From assembly GCF_018614975.1 (NCBI RefSeq), contig NZ_JAGGNR010000011.1:124001-188000 (forward strand): a stretch of 64,000 bases of DNA, in the 5' to 3' direction. Positions 8,340 to 17,561 of this stretch are shown in pieces (the stretch's first letter is position 1; each line of letters opens with the position of its first letter). A model generated the notes under the pieces. The model searched no databases, was not told the DNA's origin, and saw only the letters and a list, made by a program, of their open reading frames with translations. The position numbers were made by a program, and so were the translations under genes. This DNA is from Paenibacillus polymyxa (GTDB lineage Bacteria; Bacillota; Bacilli; Paenibacillales; Paenibacillaceae).

Positions 8340-9683
8340 ATGAAATTTCAAAAAATACTGATTGCGAACCGTGGAGAGATTGCGGTACGTATTATTCGTG
8401 CCTGCCGTGAAATTGGCATCTCAACGGTAGCCGTCTATTCGGAAGCGGATAAGGATTCTCTGCATGTTCGTCTTGCAGATGAGGCTTACTGTATCGGACC
8501 AACACCGTCCAAGGACAGTTACCTGAACTTTACCAACTTGATGAGTGTAGCCACGCTGACGGATTGTGATGCTATCCATCCGGGTTACGGATTCCTGGCG
8601 GAGAACGCCGATTTTGCGGAAATTTGCGAATCTTGCAATATTACGTTTATCGGTCCTTCCCCTGAAGCCATTACCAAAATGGGAGACAAGGCTGTTGCCA
8701 AACAAACGATGAAGGATGCGGGAGTGCCTGTTATTCCTGGATCAGACGGTCTCGTTGAAACGATGGAAGAAGCAATCATGATTGCTAGAGACATCGGATA
8801 TCCTATCATTATCAAAGCTACTGCTGGTGGCGGTGGTAAGGGAATTCGTATTGCCGAAGATGAAGAAACGCTGATTAAGCAGATTACAGCTGCTCAGCAG
8901 GAAGCTCAAAAGGCTTTTGGCAACGCTGGTGTGTATCTGGAGAAATTCTTGACAGGTATGAAACACGTGGAAATTCAGATCATTGCTGATAAACACGGTA
9001 ATGCTGCACATTTGGGAGAACGTGATTGTTCTGTTCAGCGTCGTCGCCAGAAATTGGTAGAAGAAGCTCCATGTCCGATAATCTCCGAAGAGGTGCGTAC
9101 TCAAATGGGCGCAGCAGCGGTACGGGCAGCTCTTGCCGTCGATTACTCGGGAGCGGGCACATTGGAGTTCCTGCTCAGCCCGAATGGCGAATTCTATTTC
9201 ATGGAGATGAATACGCGTATTCAGGTAGAGCATCCGGTAACCGAGATGGTTACTGGCGTGGATCTGATCCGTGAGATGATCTCGGTAGCTGAAGGCAACC
9301 CGCTTTCATTCCGTCAGGAAGACGTGGTTATCAACGGGTGGTCCATTGAATGTCGTATCAATGCAGAAGATCCGGAACGTAACTTTATGCCATCACCAGG
9401 CAAAATCGGATTCTATCTTGCACCGGGAGGACCAGGTGTACGTGTAGATAGTGCAGCTTATCCCGGCTACACCATCTCTCCCTTTTATGACTCCATGATT
9501 GCCAAGTTGATCGTGTGGGGAGCGAATCGGGAAGAGGCGATTGCCAAGATGAAGCGTGCGCTTGGAGAATTTGCGATTGAAGGCATATCCACAACCATCC
9601 CTTTCCATCAGAAATTGCTGGAGCACCCAACGTTTATTCGTGGTGACTTTGATATCAAATTTCTTGAAGAAAACGAGATTTAA
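8340..9683 (+). CDS. accC: Acetyl-CoA carboxylase biotin carboxylase subunit
   Basis: AccC is the ATP-grasp enzyme that carboxylates AccB-bound biotin with bicarbonate. The 447-aa product starts [18 protein letters not shown], the typical biotin carboxylase N-terminus. It carries the glycine-rich ATP loop [12 protein letters not shown] (about residues 158-170), the EAPCPIIS block and the catalytic [14 protein letters not shown] motif (about 285-300). The ATG at 8340 is preferred over an in-frame upstream start at 8313, because AAGGAGG sits just before it and the family begins here. It forms an operon with accB. A short hairpin follows the stop. Confidence 0.97.
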   Translation: MKFQKILIANRGEIAVRIIRACREIGISTVAVYSEADKDSLHVRLADEAYCIGPTPSKDSYLNFTNLMSVATLTDCDAIHPGYGFLAENADFAEICESCNITFIGPSPEAITKMGDKAVAKQTMKDAGVPVIPGSDGLVETMEEAIMIARDIGYPIIIKATAGGGGKGIRIAEDEETLIKQITAAQQEAQKAFGNAGVYLEKFLTGMKHVEIQIIADKHGNAAHLGERDCSVQRRRQKLVEEAPCPIISEEVRTQMGAAAVRAALAVDYSGAGTLEFLLSPNGEFYFMEMNTRIQVEHPVTEMVTGVDLIREMISVAEGNPLSFRQEDVVINGWSIECRINAEDPERNFMPSPGKIGFYLAPGGPGVRVDSAAYPGYTISPFYDSMIAKLIVWGANREEAIAKMKRALGEFAIEGISTTIPFHQKLLEHPTFIRGDFDIKFLEENEI

Positions 9684-9691
9684 AAGGTATA

Positions 9692-9720
9692 TTGGGCTTG
9701 TTTGTCATAATGTAGCCCAA
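9692..9720 (+). other. Hairpin immediately after accC
   Basis: TTGGGCT (9692-9698) and AGCCCAA (9714-9720) can form a 7-bp stem with a 15-nt loop, 8 nt after the accC stop. There is no T-run after it, so it may be an RNA stability or processing element rather than a terminator. Confidence 0.4.
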
Positions 9721-9744
9721 ATGATATAGTATGTAATAATAAGA

Positions 9745-9890
9745 GCGCATGTCTCCTGCAAAGGATAAGCCCGCACCTCGCGGATGTTTGCAGGAGTTCC
9801 GGTAAAGCCGGACCGGAAGGGTTCTGTAGGTTGAATGACCTGAGTCCAGCGCCCTGACGGATGGCCGCAAACTTATCTCGCGAAAGGTGT
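9745..9890 (+). ncRNA. Unassigned structured leader or small RNA upstream of Asp23/Gls24 gene
   Basis: This non-coding stretch is dense in complementary segments. CTCCTGCAAA (about 9753-9762) pairs with TTTGCAGGAG (about 9787-9796) over 10 bp and encloses a small CCGC/GCGG hairpin. TTCCGGT pairs with ACCGGAA just after it, and AGGT/ACCT forms a short hairpin further on. GATAAG (about 9764) is also complementary to CTTATC (about 9873), which could close the whole element or make a pseudoknot. I do not recognise it as any riboswitch or T-box I know. Whether it is transcribed is inferred from position and structure only. Confidence 0.4.
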
Positions 9891-9901
9891 GTTGAACAGT
9901 T

Positions 9902-10312
9902 ATGAGTACACTACCGACTGAATTTGAACGAACGGATATCGGTGAAATCCAGATCGCACCTGAAGTTATTGAAGTGATTGCTGGATTGGCAACCCTTGAA
10001 GTGAAAGGTGTTGCAGGCATGAGTGGCGGATTCGCTGGCGGATTTGCTGAGTTGCTTGGTCGCAAAAACCTTTCCAAAGGCGTTAAAGTTGAAGTGGGCC
10101 AACGTGAAGCTGCAGTTGATGTTTCTGTAATTATCGAGTACGGATACCGTCTGCCACAAGTAGCTACGGAGATTCAACAGAACGTGAAACGTTCCATCGA
10201 GAACATGACAGGATTGAATGTGAATGAAGTGAATGTGCACATTCATGACGTTCAGTTCAAGAGCACCGAGAAAGTGGAAGAGATCGACCTGAACAGTCAG
10301 CGCGTAAAATAA
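9902..10312 (+). CDS. yqhY: Asp23/Gls24 family envelope stress response protein (YqhY-like)
   Basis: Asp23/Gls24 proteins are cytoplasmic but membrane-associated through AmaP and are linked to cell-envelope homeostasis. In B. subtilis, YqhY is encoded beside accBC and affects lipid synthesis. The 136-aa product holds the family core: IQIAPEVIEVIAGLATLEVKGVAGM at about residues 16-40, then VEVGQREAAVDVSVIIEYG and the ENMTGLNVNEVNVHIHDV end. The ATG at 9902 has AAAGGTG about 13 nt upstream, a rather long spacing. amaP and a DUF2273 gene follow, so the membrane anchor is close by. Possible control by the structured leader is inference. Confidence 0.9.
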   Translation: MSTLPTEFERTDIGEIQIAPEVIEVIAGLATLEVKGVAGMSGGFAGGFAELLGRKNLSKGVKVEVGQREAAVDVSVIIEYGYRLPQVATEIQQNVKRSIENMTGLNVNEVNVHIHDVQFKSTEKVEEIDLNSQRVK

Positions 10313-10325
10313 AAGAAGACAGATT

Positions 10326-10348
10326 CCCCCGGCATCTTCTGCCGGGGG
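10326..10348 (+). terminator. GC-rich hairpin between yqhY-like gene and amaP
   Basis: CCCCCGGCA (10326-10334) and TGCCGGGGG (10340-10348) form a perfect 9-bp stem with a 5-nt loop. The downstream sequence has no long T-run, so it could be a partial terminator or a processing site. Confidence 0.5.
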
Positions 10349-10459
10349 TTATCCCCGTCTTGGACAGGTCTTCATGATAGCGAAAGCTAGATGAGGATCT
10401 GATTTTTTGCTAGTGAACAGGTTAAGTCATGTTAGTGAGCAAGGGAGGCTGTGCAGTTC

Positions 10460-10999
10460 GTGGCTAAAATACTGGATCGGCTTCTGTTGTTTATATACAG
10501 CATAAGCGTTGGAGCAATATCGGCAGCCGTCATTCTTCTGATCAGCGGTGTGCTGCCTTACGAATTGAATTACCAGCAGGAACAAAATGTTATTGTTGCG
10601 TCGGTTATTGCAGCAGCGATTTTGTTTATCCTGAGTTTACGGTTTTTCTACATCTCGGTTCGGCGTGAGCGTGCATCGTTGCCGTCTGTAGATCAACGTA
10701 CTGAGTTTGGTGATGTACAGATTTCGATGGAGACCATTGAGAATCTCTGTTTGAAGGCAACTTCCCGTTTCCGGGGAGTACGTGATGTCAAGGCACGCAT
10801 ACGCGTGGTTGAGTCAGGACTGGAGATTATGATCCGTGCGGTAGTGGATGGCGAGACACCTATTCCTGCGCTGACTTCTGATCTGCAAAAGGCGATACAT
10901 GATCATGTACAAGAGATTACGGGCATACCGGTTTCTTTTGTCACGGTGTATATCGCTAATGTAACCCAGTCGCCTAACTACAAGAGTCGAGTGGAATGA
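10460..10999 (+). CDS. amaP: Alkaline shock response membrane anchor protein AmaP
   Basis: AmaP anchors Asp23-type proteins to the membrane. The N-terminus has two transmembrane helices (LLLFIYSISVGAISAAVILLIS and VIVASVIAAAILFILSLRFFYIS). A soluble domain resembling the Asp23 fold follows (FGDVQISMETIENLCLKAT, then VNV-like VSFVTVYIANV). The GTG at 10460 gives a start VAKILDRLLLFIYS like the family, 11 nt after AAGGGAGG; a GTG at 10451 would be only 2 nt from that site. The product is 179 aa. It belongs to a set with the upstream Asp23/Gls24 gene and the downstream DUF2273 gene. Confidence 0.88.
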   Translation: MAKILDRLLLFIYSISVGAISAAVILLISGVLPYELNYQQEQNVIVASVIAAAILFILSLRFFYISVRRERASLPSVDQRTEFGDVQISMETIENLCLKATSRFRGVRDVKARIRVVESGLEIMIRAVVDGETPIPALTSDLQKAIHDHVQEITGIPVSFVTVYIANVTQSPNYKSRVE

Positions 11000-11013
11000 G
11001 GTGATTTTCACTG

Positions 11014-11247
11014 ATGCTGTGGAAAGAGATTTGGGATAGTCACAGAGGCCGAATTACCGGAATTATCGGCGGCATCTTTTTTGGATTTCTTTATGTATGG
11101 ATCGGGTTTTGGGATATGTTGTTCTTTGCACTCTTGGTGTTCATCGGTTATACGTTAGGCAGACGAAGCGATTCGAAGCTGGGTTCGTCCATTCCCTGGA
11201 GGGAGTGGGGACAATGGCTGGGCGATCGCTGGCGTCCGTTTAAGTGA
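11014..11247 (+). CDS. DUF2273 family small membrane protein
   Basis: This 77-aa protein has two adjacent hydrophobic helices (ITGIIGGIFFGFLYVWIGF and MLFFALLVFIGYTLG) followed by a short basic, tryptophan-rich tail. DUF2273 proteins are regularly found beside amaP and asp23 genes, as here, and are thought to be part of the same envelope stress module; the exact role is unknown. The ATG is 14 nt after the amaP stop, with GAGGTGAT upstream. A long terminator follows and closes the module. Confidence 0.85.
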   Translation: MLWKEIWDSHRGRITGIIGGIFFGFLYVWIGFWDMLFFALLVFIGYTLGRRSDSKLGSSIPWREWGQWLGDRWRPFK

Positions 11248-11258
11248 CCTACCTGAAC

Positions 11259-11339
11259 CCTGCAATATGTTTCTTCCGAAAATAGAGCTGTAGTTTAGGT
11301 TGCCCGTTTTTTGGAGGAAACGTATTGCAGGTTTTTTTT
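11259..11339 (+). terminator. Long rho-independent terminator after the amaP/DUF2273 module
   Basis: CCTGCAATATGTTTCTTCC (11259-11277) pairs with the segment GGAGGAAACGTATTGCAGG (11313-11331) with few mismatches. Eight T follow. The loop is about 35 nt. Confidence 0.85.
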
Positions 11340-11470
11340 GTGAAAAGGGATAACAATAACTATACCGTGGAAGCCATCGATCAATCTATTAAAGGATTTG
11401 ATGAGATGGTTGGATGGATTATAAAATAAGCATGATGACGCTCCAGACGGAGCGCTGCAGGAGGCAGGAC

Positions 11471-11926
11471 ATGAAAAGACGTTTGGCAAGGGAAATTGCA
11501 GTACAAAGTCTGTATCAGATGGAAATGAATGAGGTGGGTGCAGCAGAAGCTGTAAACATGTTGATCAATGAGGCCGCTGAGGATAACGAAACCGAAGTGG
11601 TTATCCGCGATGCAGATGTAATGCGTACTTATGTTACTGAGATGGTACAAGGAGCCTGGAACAATAAGGAAGCAATTGATGGGCTGCTTGTGGATTATTT
11701 GAAAGGTTGGCAGATCAGCCGTCTGTCACGTGTAGATCGCCAGATTCTACGACTGTCAACGTATGAAATGGTGTTCCGTGATGATATTCCGGCAAAAGTA
11801 TCTGTCAATGAAGCAATCGAACTGTCCAAATATTTTGGCACAGAAGAATCCGGCAAGTTTGTCAATGGCGTACTTGGACGCATGATTCAGGAAGTAGATG
11901 CCATTAAAGCAAAATTGTCTTCTTAG
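11471..11926 (+). CDS. nusB: Transcription antitermination factor NusB
   Basis: NusB joins NusE (S10) on boxA RNA to promote antitermination, mainly of rRNA operons. The 151-aa product starts MKRRLAREIAVQSLYQMEMN and carries the NusB helical core. A conserved end block reads RVDRQILRLSTYEMVFRDDIPAKVSVNEAIELSKYFG, then FVNGVLGR. The ATG at 11471 is chosen because GCAGGAGG precedes it by 7-8 nt and the family starts here; the frame is open further upstream to 11414. folD follows after 45 nt. Confidence 0.96.
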   Translation: MKRRLAREIAVQSLYQMEMNEVGAAEAVNMLINEAAEDNETEVVIRDADVMRTYVTEMVQGAWNNKEAIDGLLVDYLKGWQISRLSRVDRQILRLSTYEMVFRDDIPAKVSVNEAIELSKYFGTEESGKFVNGVLGRMIQEVDAIKAKLSS

Positions 11927-11971
11927 TTCGCTAGTTATTTAATTATATTCACATAAGGGAGAGAGAGTACA

Positions 11972-12829
11972 ATGACAGCATCTATTATTAACGGTAAAGA
12001 AGTATCCCAAGAGATCCGCGCAAGCATGACAACAGAAGTAAAACAGCTTAGCGAACAGGGGGTAGTACCTGGTCTGGCTGTTGTGCTCGTCGGGGAAGAT
12101 CCGGCATCCCAAGTCTATGTGCGTAATAAAGAAAAAGCATGTCACGACCTCGGTTTCTACTCCGAAGTGCATCGCTTGGATGCAGATACATCCCAAGAAG
12201 ATCTGCTTGCGCTGGTGGACAAGCTGAACAATCAACAATCCATTAACGGAATTTTAGTTCAACTCCCACTGCCGAAACATATCGAAGAAAAAGCGGTCAT
12301 TGATGCGATTGCCGTGGATAAGGACGTAGACGGATTCCATCCAGTCAATGTTGGTAATCTCGTCATTGGAGACGATAGTCTGCTTCCATGTACCCCAGCG
12401 GGTGTAATTGAACTGATCAAACGTACTGGACTGGAAATATCCGGTAAACATGCAGTAGTCATCGGAAGAAGCAACATCGTTGGCAAACCGGTATCCCTGT
12501 TGCTGCAACGTGAGAATGCGACGGTAACGATGTGTCATTCCCGTACAGCAAACATGAAAGAAATTACACGTCAGGCGGATATTTTGGTTGTAGCCATCGG
12601 TCGTGCAAACTTTGTGGATGCTGATTTTGTGAAACCGGGTGCAGTTGTTATTGATGTCGGCATGAACCGTTTGGAGAATGGCAAACTGGCAGGAGACGTT
12701 GATTTCGATAGTGTGAAAGAAGTTTCTGGTCCAATTACACCTGTTCCTGGTGGTGTTGGTCCGATGACAATCACAATGCTGATGCAAAATACATTGATCG
12801 CTGCCAAGCGCGCTCACGGATTGGCCTAG
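11972..12829 (+). CDS. folD: Methylenetetrahydrofolate dehydrogenase/cyclohydrolase
   Basis: FolD interconverts 5,10-methylene-, methenyl- and 10-formyl-tetrahydrofolate and so supplies one-carbon units for purines and formyl-Met-tRNA. The 285-aa protein has the substrate region YVRNKEKAC (about residues 50-58, with the catalytic lysine). It also has the GILVQLPLP signature (about 95-103), the NADP-binding [14 protein letters not shown] and the C-terminal [13 protein letters not shown] motif. The ATG has GGGAGAGAG upstream. It ends 4 nt before the first start codon of xseA, so the two are probably co-translated. Confidence 0.97.
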   Translation: MTASIINGKEVSQEIRASMTTEVKQLSEQGVVPGLAVVLVGEDPASQVYVRNKEKACHDLGFYSEVHRLDADTSQEDLLALVDKLNNQQSINGILVQLPLPKHIEEKAVIDAIAVDKDVDGFHPVNVGNLVIGDDSLLPCTPAGVIELIKRTGLEISGKHAVVIGRSNIVGKPVSLLLQRENATVTMCHSRTANMKEITRQADILVVAIGRANFVDADFVKPGAVVIDVGMNRLENGKLAGDVDFDSVKEVSGPITPVPGGVGPMTITMLMQNTLIAAKRAHGLA

Positions 12830-12833
12830 GGTT

Positions 12834-14204
12834 TTGTCTGTGGCAGATCAAAAGATCTACTCCATCAAAGACCTGAACCGATACATCCGGATGAAACTGG
12901 AATCGGATCAGGTCCTGTCGGACGTCTGGCTACGCGGGGAGATTTCAAATTTCACACATCACTCCAGCGGCCATATGTATTTTACATTGAAGGACAAGGA
13001 CAGCCGGATTAAGTCGATTATGTTTGCGTCCCATAACCAGCGATTACCCTTTGTACCGAAAGAGGGTGCAAGGGTTATTGCCCGTGGTAATGTCTCGGTG
13101 TATGAACGGGATGGGCAGTATCAATTCTACGCTACCCATATGCAGCCGGACGGGATTGGAAGTCTGTATCTGGCTTACGAACAGCTGAAGAAAAAGCTCG
13201 AGGATGAAGGGTTATTTTCACCTTCACGAAAAAGACAGATCCCACGTTATCCACAGACCATCGGGGTTGTAACTTCACCGACGGGAGCGGCGGTGCGAGA
13301 CATCATGATTACTCTCCAGCGCAGATATCCTTCTGCCAAAGTTGTTTTGTATCCGGTTCTGGTTCAAGGCAAAGGTGCAGCACCTTCCATTGTCAAAGCG
13401 ATTGGCAACCTGAACCGGATGGGAGAAGCCGATGTACTTATCGTTGGACGCGGAGGCGGTTCACTGGAGGAATTGTGGGCGTTCAATGAGGAGATTGTGG
13501 CAAGAGCGATAGTCGCTTCGGATATTCCTGTCATTTCTGCGGTTGGGCACGAAACGGACTTCACTATTGCTGATTTTGCAGCCGATTTGCGTGCGGCTAC
13601 ACCTACAGCAGCTGCTGAATTAGCTGTACCTAATCGGGCTGAGTTGCTTGATCAGATCGGACAACGGCAGCGCCAGTTACAGCATAGCTTGCGTCAGCGT
13701 GCTGTACATAATCGTGAACGGCTCGCAAGATTACAGCGTTCGCCAGTGCTGGTTCATCCAAGACGTACCTTGATGCAGCATACGGAACGGCTGGATATGA
13801 TGCACCAACGGCTTTTGAGGACAGTGGATACGCGTATGAAATGGACAGGAGAGAAGCAGGAGCGTCTGCGGGCAGCACTGCAACGATTCAATCCTCGTGA
13901 GCAGGTCAATGCAGCACGCCGTGAGAATGCGGCAGCACGCAGACAACTTGAACTTGCAATCAGGTCTATAACCAGATCGAAGCAGCAACAGTGGAAATCA
14001 TCTGTGCGGCATCTGGATGCGCTTAGCCCGCTTAAAGTCATGTCACGAGGATACAGCCTTGTCTATGACGAGCAAGAACAGCGTTTGATCAAGTCAACGA
14101 AGGATGTACAGCCTGGAGATTCAATTAAGATTAAATTAACAGACGGACAGCTGGACTGTCAGGTTTGGGGAATGAAGGAGGACGACAATACCCATGGCGA
14201 ATGA
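12834..14204 (+). CDS. xseA: Exodeoxyribonuclease VII large subunit
   Basis: XseA is the catalytic subunit of exonuclease VII, which degrades single-stranded DNA to oligonucleotides. The 456-aa product has an N-terminal OB fold (YSIKDLNRYIRMKLESD, VWLRGEISNFTHHSSGHMYFTLKD). The central catalytic region reads GVVTSPTGAAVRDI and later VGRGGGSLEELWAFNEE and SAVGHETDFTIADF. Its C-terminus is a long coiled coil. The start is TTG (12834) or GTG (12840); no strong ribosome binding site separates them. It overlaps xseB by 11 nt, the usual arrangement for the two subunits. Confidence 0.95.
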   Translation: MSVADQKIYSIKDLNRYIRMKLESDQVLSDVWLRGEISNFTHHSSGHMYFTLKDKDSRIKSIMFASHNQRLPFVPKEGARVIARGNVSVYERDGQYQFYATHMQPDGIGSLYLAYEQLKKKLEDEGLFSPSRKRQIPRYPQTIGVVTSPTGAAVRDIMITLQRRYPSAKVVLYPVLVQGKGAAPSIVKAIGNLNRMGEADVLIVGRGGGSLEELWAFNEEIVARAIVASDIPVISAVGHETDFTIADFAADLRAATPTAAAELAVPNRAELLDQIGQRQRQLQHSLRQRAVHNRERLARLQRSPVLVHPRRTLMQHTERLDMMHQRLLRTVDTRMKWTGEKQERLRAALQRFNPREQVNAARRENAAARRQLELAIRSITRSKQQQWKSSVRHLDALSPLKVMSRGYSLVYDEQEQRLIKSTKDVQPGDSIKIKLTDGQLDCQVWGMKEDDNTHGE

Positions 14205-14451
14205 ACCGGAATTGAATTTTGAAGAGGCAATGGCGGCATTGGAAGACATCGTAGGTCAGCTGGAACATGGTGATGTTCCGTTGGAGCAGGCCATCGATCT
14301 GTTCCAACGCGGAATGAAACTTTCGCAACTGTGCGGTCTGAAGCTGGAACAAGTGGAACGCAAGATCGAGATGATCGTAGAAGAAGATGGAGAGCTTCGC
14401 AAGAAGCCTTTCGGAACTGCTGACGATGAGAGCGGTGAAGTCCATGAGTAA
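14194..14451 (+). CDS. xseB: Exodeoxyribonuclease VII small subunit
   Basis: XseB is the small helical subunit that binds the XseA coiled coil in excess. The 85-aa protein has the family pattern FEEAMAALEDIVGQLEHGDVPLEQAIDLFQRGM (residues about 8-40), then CGLKLEQVERKIEMIV. The ATG lies inside the end of xseA, with GGAGGAC about 10 nt upstream. The last 8 nt overlap the start of the isoprenyl synthase gene, so xseA-xseB-ispA look translationally coupled. Confidence 0.95.
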   Translation: MANEPELNFEEAMAALEDIVGQLEHGDVPLEQAIDLFQRGMKLSQLCGLKLEQVERKIEMIVEEDGELRKKPFGTADDESGEVHE

Positions 14452-15349
14452 TCGTCCTTCGTTTCAAGCATACCTCGAAGAGGTCACAGCTGAAGTGACA
14501 GAAGCGTTGAAACATACGCTTCCCGATCACTGGGATGTACCCCGATCGCTGACGGATGCGATGCAGTACTCACTCATGGCCGGAGGCAAACGCCTTCGTC
14601 CTCTTCTGGTCGTTGCTGCGGCGGAAGCCTTCGGTGCACAGCGTACAGCTGCAATGCCGGTAGCCTGCGCCGTGGAGATGGTTCATACGTATTCACTGAT
14701 CCACGATGACCTGCCTGCTATGGATAATGATGATTACCGCAGGGGAAAATTAACAAATCATAAGGTATATGGTGAGGCAACAGCCATATTGGCAGGCGAT
14801 GCGCTGTTAACCCATGCTTTTTATAGCATTGTTCAAGCTGGACGCCGTAGTGGTGTGGCGGCAGATGCGTTGCTGTCCATCGTAGAGGACATGTCTGAAC
14901 TTGCTGGAGCAAGAGGCATGGTCGGCGGCCAAGTTGCGGATATGGAAGGCGAACAAGGCATGACTGATCTTGCACAGCTTCAATATATTCATTTGCACAA
15001 AACGGGTGATCTGATTGTGTTCTCTCTCATTGCCGGAGCACGAATCGGTGGAGCAACGGAAGGACAATTGGAAGCCTTGCGTGTGTTTGGCCGTGATCTT
15101 GGCTTGGCGTTCCAGATTCAAGATGATATTCTCGACCTGACGGGCGACGAGCAGAAGATGGGCAAAAAAACACAGAGCGATGTGAATCAGCAGAAGGTAA
15201 CCTATCCTTATTTTATTGGTATGGAGGCTTCTGTAGATGAAGTGAAATCCCTTACCCAATCTGCAAAAGATGCACTTGAAAGAGCCGAGTTACCTGATGC
15301 ATCCAGATTGCTGGAAATTGCAGATTACCTGATGAGTCGAGACCATTAG
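14444..15349 (+). CDS. ispA: Polyprenyl synthetase, farnesyl diphosphate synthase type
   Basis: This enzyme condenses isopentenyl and allylic diphosphates, probably to farnesyl or geranylgeranyl diphosphate, for quinones, undecaprenyl phosphate and other isoprenoids. The two aspartate-rich motifs are HDDLPAMDND (first, about residues 85-95) and FQIQDDILD (second), and GGKRLRPLL lies near the N-terminus. The ATG at 14444 overlaps the xseB stop and gives 301 aa, near the usual 296-300 aa; further in-frame starts upstream lie within xseB. dxs, the entry enzyme of the same MEP pathway, lies just downstream. Product chain length cannot be read from sequence alone. Confidence 0.92.
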   Translation: MSNRPSFQAYLEEVTAEVTEALKHTLPDHWDVPRSLTDAMQYSLMAGGKRLRPLLVVAAAEAFGAQRTAAMPVACAVEMVHTYSLIHDDLPAMDNDDYRRGKLTNHKVYGEATAILAGDALLTHAFYSIVQAGRRSGVAADALLSIVEDMSELAGARGMVGGQVADMEGEQGMTDLAQLQYIHLHKTGDLIVFSLIAGARIGGATEGQLEALRVFGRDLGLAFQIQDDILDLTGDEQKMGKKTQSDVNQQKVTYPYFIGMEASVDEVKSLTQSAKDALERAELPDASRLLEIADYLMSRDH

Positions 15350-15542
15350 ATTCTGATAAAACACGCTGTTTCAAAACCTGTATAACCGTGTAATGAATGT
15401 AATGTCCTTTTTCCGAGTGGATGGGAAAAGTCTGTCCGGGTGGATGCGGGAATACATATGGAGAAGAATTCTAAATAACTTGCTGGTGAGAATGCTCGTT
15501 ATCGGGAGTATAGAGCAGTAAATTATGATTCTTGTTCTTTTA

Positions 15543-15551
15543 TGTTATAAT
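15543..15551 (+). promoter_or_regulatory. Extended -10 promoter element upstream of dxs
   Basis: TGTTATAAT is an extended -10 element (TG-N-TATAAT), about 80 nt before dxs in an AT-rich 280-bp gap. No clear -35 box is seen, as is common with extended -10 promoters. Confidence 0.45.
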
Positions 15552-15631
15552 GTTTTAATGTCATTTGATTCATAATGTATATATTGATTTACAACAATAA
15601 CTAAACAATCTAGGAAAGCGGGGAGATTCTC

Positions 15632-17539
15632 GTGCTGCTTCCACAAATTAAACAACCCAGTGATCTAAAGTCGATGTCTCAGGATGATCTTGCCCTTTTG
15701 TCGGCAGAGATCCGGCAGTTTCTGATTGAGAAACTGTCTGTTACAGGTGGGCATCTCGCACCCAATTTAGGCGTGGTTGAGCTCACGGTAGCCCTGCATT
15801 ACTGCTATAACAGTCCAGCAGACAAAATGATTTTTGATGTAGGGCATCAGGCTTATGTGCATAAAGTCCTGACAGGGCGTATGGATCGCTTTGATACATT
15901 GCGTCAACACAATGGACTCTGCGGATTTGTTAAACGTAACGAAAGTGAACATGATGTATGGGAAGCTGGCCACAGCAGTACTTCATTGTCCGCTGCGATG
16001 GGGATGGCCCTTGCACGTGATCTGAAGGGTGAAGATAATCAAGTCATCGCGATGATTGGTGATGGAGCGCTTACAGGTGGTATGGCATTTGAAGCCCTCA
16101 ATCATATTGGTCATGAGCAGAGAAAACTGATGGTTATTCTAAATGATAATGAAATGTCCATTGCTCCAAATGTTGGGGCCATGCATAAATATTTGAGCAA
16201 AATTCGTTCGGATCGTCATTATCTGAAAGCGAAAGATGATGTCGAAGGGATACTTAAAAAAATTCCTGCTATTGGAGATCGTTTGGCCAAATCAGCCAGC
16301 TGGATCAAAGATAGTGTCAAATATATGATGGTACCAGGTGTTCTTTTCGAAGAACTGGGTTTCACGTATTTGGGGCCAATCGATGGGCATGATATTCCCA
16401 AATTGATTGAAACCTTTAAACAGGCGGATAACGTGGATGGTCCTGTGCTCGTTCATGTGCTGACAACCAAAGGAAAAGGCTATCAGCCAGCAGAAGCGGA
16501 TTCACACAAGTGGCACGGGATTTCTCCGTACAAAATTGAATCTGGTCAAGTCCTGAAGGCAGTCGGGAAACCGATGTACACGGAAGTGTTCGGTCAAACG
16601 CTGATTGATCTTGCGAAGCAGGATAAGCGGATCGTAGCGGTAACGCCAGCAATGCCTACAGGATCAGGTCTGATTCCTTTTAGTAAGGAATTTCCGGATC
16701 GTATGATTGACGTGGGGATTGCAGAACAGCATGCGGCAACCATGTGTGCTGCACTCGCTATGGAAGGCTTGAAGCCGGTCTTTGCGGTGTATTCCACATT
16801 TATGCAACGTGCATATGATCAGATTGTACACGATATTTGTCGACATAACGCTAACGTGATGTTTGCCATTGACCGTGCCGGATTTGTTGGACCAGATGGG
16901 GAAACACATCAAGGGGTATACGATGTGGCATTCATGCGCCATATTCCAAATATCGTTCTGATGATGCCAAAAGACGAAAATGAATTGCGTCATATGATGA
17001 AAACGGCGCTTGATTATAATGAAGGTCCAATTGCTTACCGTTATCCACGAAACAATGTAGTTGGTGTACCTCTGGATGATGTACTTGTTTCGATTCCAAT
17101 CGGATCATGGGAGCAACTGCGTCCATCGGACGGATATGCTGTCATCGCTTCAGGGTCGATGGTGCAGCTTGCAGAAGAAGCAGCGGAGATGGTGAAGCGG
17201 GAAGGTATCACAGCAGGCGTAATCAACGCTCGCTTCCTGAAACCTCTTGACGAGCAAATGTTGCGTGATCTGGCTGTTCGAGGCACCAAATTGATTGTAC
17301 TTGAAGAAACATCCCAAGCAGGCAGCATGGGTAGTGCAGTGCTGGAGTTTTATGCAGAACAGGGACTGCATGATGTTCATGTACAATTGATGGGGATTCC
17401 GGATCGCTTCATCGAGCATGGCAGTATTAAGGAACAACGTGAGGAAGTGGGTCTTACCGTTGAAAATGTATGTGCTGAACTGCGCAAAATGGCTGTTCAA
17501 TCATCTTACGGCATACCCAAAACACGTTTTCCTTCGTAA
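15632..17539 (+). CDS. dxs: 1-deoxy-D-xylulose-5-phosphate synthase
   Basis: Dxs condenses pyruvate and glyceraldehyde-3-phosphate with thiamine diphosphate, the entry step of the MEP isoprenoid pathway. The 635-aa protein has the substrate histidine block [17 protein letters not shown]. The TPP/Mg motif is [16 protein letters not shown] through [12 protein letters not shown], and the transketolase central region has DVGIAEQHA and [15 protein letters not shown]. The start is GTG at 15632 with GGGGAGA about 8 nt upstream. Length matches the family (about 633 aa in B. subtilis). tlyA follows after 22 nt. Confidence 0.97.
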   Translation: MLLPQIKQPSDLKSMSQDDLALLSAEIRQFLIEKLSVTGGHLAPNLGVVELTVALHYCYNSPADKMIFDVGHQAYVHKVLTGRMDRFDTLRQHNGLCGFVKRNESEHDVWEAGHSSTSLSAAMGMALARDLKGEDNQVIAMIGDGALTGGMAFEALNHIGHEQRKLMVILNDNEMSIAPNVGAMHKYLSKIRSDRHYLKAKDDVEGILKKIPAIGDRLAKSASWIKDSVKYMMVPGVLFEELGFTYLGPIDGHDIPKLIETFKQADNVDGPVLVHVLTTKGKGYQPAEADSHKWHGISPYKIESGQVLKAVGKPMYTEVFGQTLIDLAKQDKRIVAVTPAMPTGSGLIPFSKEFPDRMIDVGIAEQHAATMCAALAMEGLKPVFAVYSTFMQRAYDQIVHDICRHNANVMFAIDRAGFVGPDGETHQGVYDVAFMRHIPNIVLMMPKDENELRHMMKTALDYNEGPIAYRYPRNNVVGVPLDDVLVSIPIGSWEQLRPSDGYAVIASGSMVQLAEEAAEMVKREGITAGVINARFLKPLDEQMLRDLAVRGTKLIVLEETSQAGSMGSAVLEFYAEQGLHDVHVQLMGIPDRFIEHGSIKEQREEVGLTVENVCAELRKMAVQSSYGIPKTRFPS

Positions 17540-17561
17540 ATTTACATGATAGGAGACAGAC

